7,143 nucleotides of DNA from Caldimicrobium thiodismutans (GTDB lineage: Bacteria > Desulfobacterota > Thermodesulfobacteria > Thermodesulfobacteriales > Thermodesulfobacteriaceae). The first letter of the stretch is position 1. The number at the start of each line of letters is the position of its first letter. The translations under genes were made by a program, and so were the position numbers. The notes under the pieces were generated by a model. That model did no database searches. It was not told the origin of the DNA and saw only the letters and a program-made list of their open reading frames with translations. Where the stretch lies: assembly GCA_002877875.1 (NCBI GenBank), contig PNIE01000076.1:1-7143 (forward strand). The letters are read 5' to 3'. Below are positions 1 through 5,378 of this stretch, piece after piece.

Positions 1-177
1 AAATTCGTCAAATTTTTTAGGAAGATTAAGTAGCTCCTCAGTTAGCAGTACCCTTCTAAGTTCTTCCGCCCATTCAGGATGGTTTTTAAGAGCCCTGTAA
101 ATATCTGCCAGGGTAATAATTCTACAATTTTCCATTTCCTTTTCAATTTCTTCAGAGGTCTTTTCTGGAAGAGCCAT
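1..177 (-). CDS. Partial gene, N-terminal 59 residues of a DUF3782 / PD-(D/E)XK nuclease-like protein
   Basis: An open frame starts at ATG 177-175 and continues to the left edge without a stop, so only the first 59 residues are present. The start is supported by an AAGAGGT ribosome binding site (186-192) 8 nt upstream. The visible peptide is acidic at first (MALPEKTSEEIEKEME). It then has an 'ITLADIYRALKNHPEWAEEL' segment followed by 'RRVLLTEELLNLPKKFDEF'. A short 'L-x-x-HPEW-x-EELRR-x-LLTEELL-x-LP' pattern is familiar from the N-termini of thermophile proteins annotated DUF3782 or PD-(D/E)XK nuclease superfamily, which usually continue into a coiled coil and then a nuclease-like fold. The diagnostic domain lies outside the window, so the family call is from N-terminal resemblance only. 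It lies downstream of the alcohol dehydrogenase on the same strand, 99 bp away, and could be read from the same transcript or its own. Confidence 0.6.
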   Translation of the reverse strand, partial: MALPEKTSEEIEKEMENCRIITLADIYRALKNHPEWAEELRRVLLTEELLNLPKKFDEF

Positions 178-185
178 TTCTATTT

Positions 186-192
186 ACCTCTT
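186..192 (-). promoter_or_regulatory. Ribosome binding site of the left-edge partial gene
   Basis: Minus-strand AAGAGGT lies 8 nt before ATG 177-175. It fixes the start of the partial reading frame. Confidence 0.55.
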
Positions 193-276
193 AAAATAAA
201 AATAACTTAATTTTTTCTTTTTTGAAAGGGTGTATTTAACCTTTTTAACCCAATCAAAAATCAATAATTACACTAA

Positions 277-1431
277 TCAGGAAAGGGCCTTCATTAAAAT
301 TTCTTTAGTAGTTTCAAAGTTGTAATATTTATCAAGACCCCAGACCGGTGCTGTTTGAACTGTAATTTTAGCAGTTTCCTCTACAGCTTTTTCATCAAGA
401 CCTGCCTCTTTAAAACTGGTTGGGCTCCCAATCTTTTTAAACCAATTCTTCAAGGCCTCAATTCCTTCCTCAGCCTTTGATAAGCCAAAGACCTCTTTGG
501 CAAATCTCTCAAAGGGAGAGGGATTTTTGGCACACCACCATTTCATCCAGGCAGGGATAACTATACTCAAGCAAGCCCCATGAGGAAGATCATAGAGGCC
601 TCCAATGGCATGAGCTAATAGGTGATTGTGAAAGCCACCACCTTTAAATCCAATCTGGGCAAGGCCATTTAAGGCAAGAGTTGAGGCCCACATAAATTCA
701 GCTCGAGCTTGATAATCCTTAGGATTCTCCAAAATAGCCTCAGTAGTTTCCATAACTGTCTTAATCAGGCCCTCTATAAATCTGGCCTGTATTTTAGGAC
801 AATAATCACTGCTAAAATAAAGCTCTATTACATGAGCTATTACATCAACCGCTGCATAAGCTTGATACTCCTTTGGTACAGTAAAGGTAAGTTCGGGATT
901 TAAAATCGAGGCTTTGGGGCAGAGCAATGGGGAACTTATGTAAAGTTTTTCTTTGGTTTCATCATGGGTAATAACTGCATTGCCATTCATTTCCGTTCCT
1001 GTTGCAGCTAAAGTAAGAATATCAAAAACAGGAAGGGCTTCTTTTATTTCTTTTTCATGCCTAAAATAGCTCCAAAGCTCATCTTCACCAACTATAACTC
1101 CAAGGGCTATAGCTTTAGCTTCATCAACTACAGAACCTCCTCCAACCCCAAGTATAGCCTCTGCTCCAAATTCCTTTGCCTTTCTCACTCCTTCGAGAGT
1201 ATGTGAAAGTATAGGATTAGGTTTGACTCCTCCATGTTCGATAAATTCAATGTTGGCCTCCTGCAAAGATTTGACAACTTTATCATAAAGCCCAATTTTT
1301 TTGATTGAGCTCCTACCGTAAAGAAATAGAATTTTTTTAATCCCGTGCTTCTTAATAATCTCTCCAATTTTTTCCTCTTGGCCTCTTCCAAAATAAATCT
1401 CTGTCGGATTGAAATAAACAAAATTTTCCAT
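277..1431 (-). CDS. Iron-containing alcohol dehydrogenase, butanol dehydrogenase/YqhD type
   Basis: A 384-aa cytosolic, group III metal-dependent alcohol dehydrogenase, expected to interconvert alcohols and aldehydes with NAD(P)(H). The N-terminal dinucleotide-binding half carries 'YGRSSIKKIG' (38-47), matching the 'YGGGSIKKNG'-type loop of BdhA/YqhD proteins, and GGGSVVDEAKAIA (97-109). The C-terminal helical half carries the metal ligands expected from E. coli FucO: Asp196 and His200 in 'AAVDVIAHVIE', His270 in 'FHNHLLAHAIGG' and His284 in 'DLPHGA'. His274 sits at the position of the family's conserved extra active-site histidine. Length is normal for the family and all ligands are intact. 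Start ATG 1431-1429 has AGGGG at 1439-1443, 7 nt upstream; the stop is TGA. It is transcribed divergently from the aldolase gene. Two glycines of the GGGS loop are replaced by Arg40 and Ser41, so cofactor preference is uncertain. The physiological substrate cannot be deduced; reduction of toxic or fermentative aldehydes is the usual role of this branch. Confidence 0.93.
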   Translation of the reverse strand: MENFVYFNPTEIYFGRGQEEKIGEIIKKHGIKKILFLYGRSSIKKIGLYDKVVKSLQEANIEFIEHGGVKPNPILSHTLEGVRKAKEFGAEAILGVGGGSVVDEAKAIALGVIVGEDELWSYFRHEKEIKEALPVFDILTLAATGTEMNGNAVITHDETKEKLYISSPLLCPKASILNPELTFTVPKEYQAYAAVDVIAHVIELYFSSDYCPKIQARFIEGLIKTVMETTEAILENPKDYQARAEFMWASTLALNGLAQIGFKGGGFHNHLLAHAIGGLYDLPHGACLSIVIPAWMKWWCAKNPSPFERFAKEVFGLSKAEEGIEALKNWFKKIGSPTSFKEAGLDEKAVEETAKITVQTAPVWGLDKYYNFETTKEILMKALS

Positions 1432-1468
1432 AGGTTTTCCCCTGTGTTTTTTATCTTTTTTATTTTAA

Positions 1469-1503
1469 TGTATATTTTTAAAACATAAAGCTTGTAAAGT
1501 CAA
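1469..1503 (-). promoter_or_regulatory. Putative sigma70-type promoter for the alcohol dehydrogenase gene
   Basis: Read on the minus strand, TTTACA (1493-1498) and TATACA (1469-1474) are separated by 18 nt and point at the alcohol dehydrogenase. An alternative -35, TTGACT (1498-1503), overlaps it and would pair with the A-rich TAAAAA 17 nt further on. The predicted start near 1462 gives a leader of about 30 nt holding the AGGGG ribosome binding site. In such an AT-rich region this rests on consensus likeness only. Confidence 0.4.
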
Positions 1504-1519
1504 GGAATTTTGGGATAAT
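1492..1519 (+). promoter_or_regulatory. Putative sigma70-type promoter for the aldolase gene
   Basis: TTGTAA (1492-1497) and GATAAT (1514-1519) are separated by 16 nt, placing the start near 1526. The leader would be only about 18 nt and would contain the strong AAGGAGG site. The -35 hexamer occupies nearly the same bases as the -35 of the divergent alcohol dehydrogenase promoter. Confidence 0.45.
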
Positions 1520-1531
1520 AGTAAAAAAACT

Positions 1532-1538
1532 AAGGAGG
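1532..1538 (+). promoter_or_regulatory. Ribosome binding site of the aldolase gene
   Basis: A near-perfect Shine-Dalgarno AAGGAGG with 5 nt to ATG 1544. It decides the start of the 415-aa frame and indicates efficient translation. Confidence 0.8.
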
Positions 1539-1543
1539 CAATT

Positions 1544-2791
1544 ATGGAAGCCCTTGACCAAATTCTTTATCAGGCAATTTTTGAGGAAAATCCGGAGGAA
1601 AAAAATAGGAAATTAAAAACCCTTCTTCAAAACCTAAATGATAAAGGCTACAAAGGGGAGTCTATTTATCCCCTTTATCGCAAATTTTCAGAGAAATTTC
1701 TGGGGTTTACTGTTCCAGCTATGAACATTAGAGGGATGACTTATGATGTAGCAAGAAGAATTTTTAGAGTAGCTAAGAGATTAAAAGTGGGAGCCTTTAT
1801 CTTTGAAATTGCTAAGTCAGAAATGGGATATACTAAACAGGACCCACTAGAATATGCAACTGTAATTTTGTCTGCAGCTTATAGAGAAAATTTTGACGGA
1901 CCCGTTTTTATACAGGGAGATCATTTTCAACTCAATCGTAAATCCTTTTTTGCCAATCCAGAGAGGGAAAAGGAGAGCCTAAAGAGACTTATAAAAGAGG
2001 CCCTTTCTGCCCAGTTTTATAACATTGACCTTGATGCCTCAACCCTTGTTGACCTAGAGAAAGAAACAGTGGAAGAACAGCAAAGATATAACTATGAGGT
2101 AACCGCAGAACTAGCTGAATATGTGAGGGCTTTAGAGCCAGAAGGTGTTATCGTTAATTTAGGAGGAGAAATAGGAGAAATAGGTGGCCACAACAGTACC
2201 CCAGAAGAATTGAGAGCCTTTTTAACAGGTTTCAATAAGACCTTTAAAGGTAAAATTGGGCTCTCCAAAATTAGTGTTCAAACCGGAACTTCCCATGGAG
2301 GAGTTGTCCTTCCTGATGGAAGAGTAGCTGAAGTTGCCCTTGATTTCAACGTGCTTAAAACCCTTTCAAGAATTGCAAGAGACGAATTCGGTTTAGCAGG
2401 AGCAGTTCAACATGGAGCTTCAACTCTTCCAGAGGAAGCCTTTTTTAAGTTTCCTGAGTCGGAATGCGTAGAAGTTCATCTGGCAACAGGCTTCCAGAAT
2501 TTTCTCTATGACCATCCTGCTTTGCCTAAGGATTTTCGTGAAAAGATTTACCATTACTTAAAAACCAATCTTAAGCATGAATGGAAAGAAGGATTAAGTG
2601 AGGCACAATTTCTCTATAAAACCAGAAAAAAAGGCTTTGGAATTTTTAAGAGGGAATGGTGGGACCTTTCTGAAGAGGTAAAAGAAAAAATATTATCCGA
2701 TATGGAGGGGCTTTTTGAGAAAATTTTTAAGGCCCTAAATGTGGTGAATACTAAAGATCTAATAAAGGAGATCTTTAATAAGAAAAATTAA
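1544..2791 (+). CDS. Divergent class II (zinc) fructose-bisphosphate aldolase-family protein
   Basis: A 415-aa cytosolic TIM-barrel protein of the class II ketose-bisphosphate aldolase family, which cleaves or forms a C-C bond between dihydroxyacetone phosphate and an aldehyde using Zn2+. Family landmarks occur in order: 'FIQGDHFQ' with Asp126-His127 (catalytic Asp and a zinc His), 'IDLDAST' (161-167, matching the 'iDgS' strand), Glu209 in 'NLGGEIGEIGGHN', His251 in 'QTGTSHGG' (zinc His), and His290 in 'AVQHGASTLP' (matching 'lHGgSg', zinc His). The final 'kvNigT'-like strand reads 'VEVHLATGFQN', so His312 replaces the usual substrate-contacting Asn. At 415 residues it exceeds the usual 280-360. 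About 55 N-terminal residues precede the first barrel strand (GFTVPAMNIRG), and a charged helical tail follows about residue 325. The fold and metal site look intact. The substrate could be fructose bisphosphate or another ketose phosphate. It is the only plus-strand gene here and converges on dprA. Confidence 0.82.
   Translation: MEALDQILYQAIFEENPEEKNRKLKTLLQNLNDKGYKGESIYPLYRKFSEKFLGFTVPAMNIRGMTYDVARRIFRVAKRLKVGAFIFEIAKSEMGYTKQDPLEYATVILSAAYRENFDGPVFIQGDHFQLNRKSFFANPEREKESLKRLIKEALSAQFYNIDLDASTLVDLEKETVEEQQRYNYEVTAELAEYVRALEPEGVIVNLGGEIGEIGGHNSTPEELRAFLTGFNKTFKGKIGLSKISVQTGTSHGGVVLPDGRVAEVALDFNVLKTLSRIARDEFGLAGAVQHGASTLPEEAFFKFPESECVEVHLATGFQNFLYDHPALPKDFREKIYHYLKTNLKHEWKEGLSEAQFLYKTRKKGFGIFKREWWDLSEEVKEKILSDMEGLFEKIFKALNVVNTKDLIKEIFNKKN
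2752..2777. repeat. Perfect 9-bp inverted repeat at the 3' end of the aldolase gene
   Basis: TAAAGATCT (2752-2760) and AGATCTTTA (2769-2777) are perfect inverted arms around an 8-nt loop. The repeat lies inside the last codons of the aldolase gene, just past the converging dprA stop. The arms are AT-rich and no T-run follows on either strand, so it is not a canonical terminator, though it is the only stem between the two converging genes. Confidence 0.5.
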
Positions 2792-2794
2792 GGC

Positions 2795-3826
2795 CTAAGA
2801 GATCTTTTGAAAATATTTTCCGGGTAGGCTTTTGATTAAATTTTTGAATTCAAGTTCTGTTAAGATTTGTAGCAAAAGGGGAGGGGAGATTTTGGTCTTT
2901 TCTGCAAGTTCTTCAAAGTGAGTTGGCCCTAAGGAAAGAATCTCAAGGATTGTTTTTTCTTCTTCGGTAATTTCAATATCTGGCTTTTCTTCTGATAAAG
3001 TTTTTTCACTATCAAGACCAAGATAATGAAGAATCTCAAGGGGATGGGTTACGGGGATCGCTCCCTCCTTTAAAAGAAAGTTTGTGCCTTTACTTTGTTC
3101 GGAAAAGATATTTCCTGGTATAGAAAAGACCTCTTTTCCCTGTTCCTGTGCCCAACGAGCAGTAATCAAAGTACCACTTCTTTCTCCTGCTTCAATAACA
3201 AGAATTCCCTTTGAAAGACCACTAATAATTCTATTCCTTCTCGGAAAATTTTCTCGCTTAGGTTTGGTTCCCAGGGGGAATTCGGAAATGATAGCTCCTC
3301 CTGTCTCAACTATTCTTTTAAAAAGGTCCTTATTTTCAGCAGGATAGATTACATCAAGCCCTGAACCAAGGACGGCTATAGTGGCATGTCCCTTTTCTAC
3401 GCAAACTCGGTGAACTATAGTATCAATACCTCTTGCAAGCCCAGAAACTAAGCAAAGCCCTGCTTTACTTAAGATCTCTGCAAAGTATCTTGCAACCTCC
3501 TTTCCATAGGGACTTGGCTTCCTTGATCCAACTACAGCAAACTTAGTAAGATCATTAAGCTCTCCTTTAACATAAAGGAAAAGAGGAGGATAGGGAATAA
3601 GTTTTAGATCCTCAGGAAAAGTGAGGTCTTTGATAAAAAGGATCTTTATGCCGACTTTTTCAGCTTTTTCAAGTTCTCTCTCCGCAAGATCTAAAAGATC
3701 TTTTTCTTTTAATCTAAATTTTTCAAGTATTTCCTCTGGCTTAGGGAACTCTTCTATCCATTTTGAGGCTTTAAAGGATCCCTTTTCCTTAAGATAAAGA
3801 CCAAGAAAGAGGAGTTTTTCTCTCAT
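2795..3826 (-). CDS. dprA: DNA processing protein DprA (Smf), RecA loader
   Basis: A 343-aa cytosolic DprA/Smf protein. The family binds single-stranded DNA and loads RecA, protecting incoming DNA in transformation; it is also widespread in bacteria not known to be competent. The Rossmann-like core begins with 'FAVVGSRKPSPYG' (96-108) and continues with 'SGLARGID' (128-135), 'LGSGLDVIYPAEN' (153-165), 'ENFPRRNRIISGLS' (192-205), 'EAGERSGTLITARWA' (212-226) and 'IPGNIF...GTNFLLKEGA' (236-256). Residues about 285-343 form a C-terminal winged-helix (DML1-like) domain. The N-terminal 60 residues are a short, poorly conserved helical segment. The start codon directly abuts the stop of the upstream gene (TAA-ATG) and no Shine-Dalgarno is visible, so translation probably depends on termination-reinitiation. 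It is last in the dnaX operon; its stop is 3 bp from the aldolase stop on the other strand. Confidence 0.96.
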   Translation of the reverse strand: MREKLLFLGLYLKEKGSFKASKWIEEFPKPEEILEKFRLKEKDLLDLAERELEKAEKVGIKILFIKDLTFPEDLKLIPYPPLFLYVKGELNDLTKFAVVGSRKPSPYGKEVARYFAEILSKAGLCLVSGLARGIDTIVHRVCVEKGHATIAVLGSGLDVIYPAENKDLFKRIVETGGAIISEFPLGTKPKRENFPRRNRIISGLSKGILVIEAGERSGTLITARWAQEQGKEVFSIPGNIFSEQSKGTNFLLKEGAIPVTHPLEILHYLGLDSEKTLSEEKPDIEITEEEKTILEILSLGPTHFEELAEKTKISPPLLLQILTELEFKNLIKSLPGKYFQKIS

Positions 3827-4426
3827 TTAAGACTTAAATTCGAGCTCAACTTTTGTAGGAGAAAGGCTTAAAGAAGCATAGGGCTGAAGATAGCCTGAGA
3901 GATTTGCCAGTTTTTGTAAAATTTCTTCCTCAAGAGGTTCATTCATTTCAAAGGTAAGAGCTCTCTTTCCACTCTCACCAATGATAATTCTTAAATAGGT
4001 GCCCTCTTTTAAAGAGAAATAAAGTTTTTCTTCAAGAAGGCAAAGCATGCCCTTTAATTCATTAAGGGGAAGGGTTATAAGCACCTCCCTTTCTTCGTAA
4101 ATCTCTTTTTTTATTTTGTGTTTAAAGAAGAGATTAGCCTCCCAAAAGAGAAGCTCCTTTTCCATAATTTCTCTTAAGTTCCAAGGGCCTTGATTAGTAT
4201 TATTCAAATCTTCCAGGGCAACCTCAAGCTGATTTTGAAGTTTCTGCAGAAGCTCCATAGCCTTTTCAATATTGGAATGGGCAGAAGGAGAAAGTAGGGT
4301 ATCCTTTTTCATATAGAGGATCTGCAATTGAAAAGAAAGCCCTTGCAGGGTTCCTCTTAAGTTATGAAAATACCCCCTTACTAAGGAACCAAGGGCAAGG
4401 GTTTTGCAAAGCTCTTTCTCAGTCAA
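3827..4426 (-). CDS. Histidine-kinase-like DHp protein with degenerate ATPase domain, between recR and dprA
   Basis: A 199-aa soluble protein that I cannot name. Residues about 10-75 look like a DHp dimerisation/phosphotransfer hairpin. An H-box-like 'FHNLRGTLQG' (20-29, His21), compare HExRxPL of histidine kinases, opens a long helix, and a second amphipathic helix (about 50-75, 'IEKAMELLQKLQNQLEVAL') follows. From 'NLREIMEKELLFWEANL' (83-99) onward the layout recalls a HATPase_c domain, ending in 'ASLSLSPTKVELEF'. The N-box Asn and the DxGxG and GxG motifs are missing, so it should not bind ATP normally. This architecture recalls the phosphotransferases ChpT and Spo0B, or a pseudokinase scaffold. 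No sensor domain, signal peptide or membrane segment is seen. The start is TTG (4426-4424), supported by AAAGGAG 6-7 nt upstream; no ATG fits better. It begins 1 bp after recR and abuts dprA. Function is inferred only from fold-like pattern. Confidence 0.85.
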   Translation of the reverse strand: MTEKELCKTLALGSLVRGYFHNLRGTLQGLSFQLQILYMKKDTLLSPSAHSNIEKAMELLQKLQNQLEVALEDLNNTNQGPWNLREIMEKELLFWEANLFFKHKIKKEIYEEREVLITLPLNELKGMLCLLEEKLYFSLKEGTYLRIIIGESGKRALTFEMNEPLEEEILQKLANLSGYLQPYASLSLSPTKVELEFKS

Positions 4427-4427
4427 C

Positions 4428-5036
4428 CTATTCTCCTTTGAGAAATTCTCTTCCTTGAAAAGCCTTTTTAAGAGTTAAAGGGTCAGCAAATTGGATTTCC
4501 ATTCCCATAGGAATACCACAGGCAAGCTTAGAAATGGTTATTGGAAAGGGTTTTAGGAGCTCTGCTATATAAGAGGAAGTTGCCTCTCCAGCAAGAGTAG
4601 GAGAGAGAGCAAGAATTACTTCCTTTATTTCTCTCTCCTGTATAAGTTTTAAGAGATTTTCAAGCCCAAGTTCCTTTGGGCCAAACCCCTCTTTGGGAGA
4701 AAGGAGATAATGTAGCACGTAGTAATAGCCCCGATAAATGCCTGTTTTTTCTATATGGAAAAGATTAACTGGATTTTCCACTACACAAATTTTGTCCTTT
4801 TCACGAGTTTCATCTCTACAGATACCACAGACCTCTTCTTCTGAGAGATTACGGCAATATTTACAGAGTTTCACTCTGTAAGGAAGTTCCTTTATAAGGT
4901 CTCCCAGAACTTCGCAAAGCCCTGGCTTTGAGAGAAGAAAAAGAGAAAGTCTACTTGCACTCTTTTCACCAATTCCAGGAAGCTCACTTAATGCTTCAAT
5001 AAGCTTTTTTAAAGTATGAGGATAATGATTCTGCAT
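4428..5036 (-). CDS. recR: Recombination mediator protein RecR
   Basis: A 202-aa cytosolic RecR of normal length (about 200). RecR forms a ring-shaped clamp that works with RecO (and RecF) to load RecA onto SSB-coated single-stranded gaps. Domains in order: helix-hairpin-helix 'LSELPGIGEKSASRL' (16-30); a four-cysteine zinc motif, Cys58, Cys61, Cys70 and Cys73; a Toprim domain from about 83 ('KICVVENP') with the acidic Glu87 and 'PTLAGEATSSYI' (146-157); and the C-terminal 'ACGIPMGMEIQFADPLTLKKA' region ending in 'FQGR' (about 172-196). The Toprim segment 'LALSPTLAGEA' is close to the usual 'ATNPTVEGEA'. The ATG start lies 2 bp after the ybaB stop with only a weak AGG 9 nt upstream, which suggests coupling to ybaB. 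The 3' end encodes the ribosome binding site of the next gene. Confidence 0.97.
   Translation of the reverse strand: MQNHYPHTLKKLIEALSELPGIGEKSASRLSLFLLSKPGLCEVLGDLIKELPYRVKLCKYCRNLSEEEVCGICRDETREKDKICVVENPVNLFHIEKTGIYRGYYYVLHYLLSPKEGFGPKELGLENLLKLIQEREIKEVILALSPTLAGEATSSYIAELLKPFPITISKLACGIPMGMEIQFADPLTLKKAFQGREFLKGE
4432..4439 (-). promoter_or_regulatory. Ribosome binding site selecting a TTG start
   Basis: Minus-strand AAAGGAGA lies just upstream of TTG 4426-4424, inside the last codons of recR. It supports TTG as the genuine start of the kinase-like gene. Confidence 0.7.
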
Positions 5037-5038
5037 TT

Positions 5039-5374
5039 TTAAAAACCTGGAAATTTAAAGCCAGGTGGGAGGGCAAGACCTCCTGTAATTTTAGCCAGTT
5101 CCTCTTCAACCATTTCTTTAGCCCTTTTTAAGGCCTCATTAACTCCAGCCACAATAAGATCCTGAAGCATCTCCCTTTCCTCAGGTTTCAACAACTCCTC
5201 TTCAATTTCAATAGAGATTATTTCCTGTTTTCCATTAGCTGTAATCTTGACCATTCCTCCACCCACTTGGGCTGTAACTGTTCTTGTTTCAAGCTCCTTT
5301 GAGACCTCCTCCATTTTTTTTTGCATCCTCTGAACTTCCTTAAATAGCCTTTGTAGTTCCTTAGGTAATTGCAT
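5039..5374 (-). CDS. ybaB: YbaB/EbfC family nucleoid-associated protein
   Basis: A 111-aa DNA-binding protein of the YbaB/EbfC family, small homodimers that bind and condense DNA and are commonly encoded between dnaX and recR. A basic, coiled-coil-prone N-terminal helix (about 5-30, 'LQRLFKEVQRMQKKMEEV') leads into the signature 'VGGGMVKITANGKQEIISI' (37-55). The conserved 'DLIVAGVNEALKRAKEM' helix (72-88) and a Gly/Pro-rich tail 'GLALPPGFKFPGF' follow. Length is typical. The start ATG 5374-5372 is supported by AAGGAG 7 nt upstream, formed by the last two sense codons of dnaX; the gap to dnaX is 4 bp. A small inverted repeat lies at its 3' end near the recR start. Confidence 0.96.
   Translation of the reverse strand: MQLPKELQRLFKEVQRMQKKMEEVSKELETRTVTAQVGGGMVKITANGKQEIISIEIEEELLKPEEREMLQDLIVAGVNEALKRAKEMVEEELAKITGGLALPPGFKFPGF
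5045..5066 (-). other. Hairpin at the ybaB-recR junction overlapping the weak recR ribosome binding site
   Basis: On the minus strand ACCTGG (5066-5061) and CCAGGT (5050-5045) form a 6-bp stem with a 10-nt loop, followed at once by a T-run. The 3' arm contains the only AGG that could serve as the recR ribosome binding site. It lies within the ybaB codons for 'PGFKFPGF', so coding constraint may explain it. Confidence 0.35.
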
Positions 5375-5378
5375 AAGC

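Noticed and set aside
235..250. Two TTTAACC copies with 9-bp spacing in the gap between the alcohol dehydrogenase and the left-edge gene
   Set aside because: Only two short AT-rich copies. No promoter with proper -35/-10 spacing could be assigned around them, so an operator claim is not supported.
178..276. Terminator of the alcohol dehydrogenase gene
   Set aside because: The best stem is GGGT/ACCC with 4 pairs and a long loop. It is too weak to call, although the region has T-runs.
709..903. Plus-strand open frame antisense to the alcohol dehydrogenase
   Set aside because: It lies wholly inside a well-supported gene on the opposite strand and has no recognisable motif.
1185..1421. Second minus-strand frame within the alcohol dehydrogenase, possible frameshifted copy
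   Set aside because: The main frame is intact with all motifs, so the overlapping frame is a shadow and not a sign of a pseudogene.
3084..3347. Plus-strand open frame antisense to dprA
   Set aside because: It is opposite the conserved DprA core, has no family resemblance, and its composition follows from reading dprA codons backwards.
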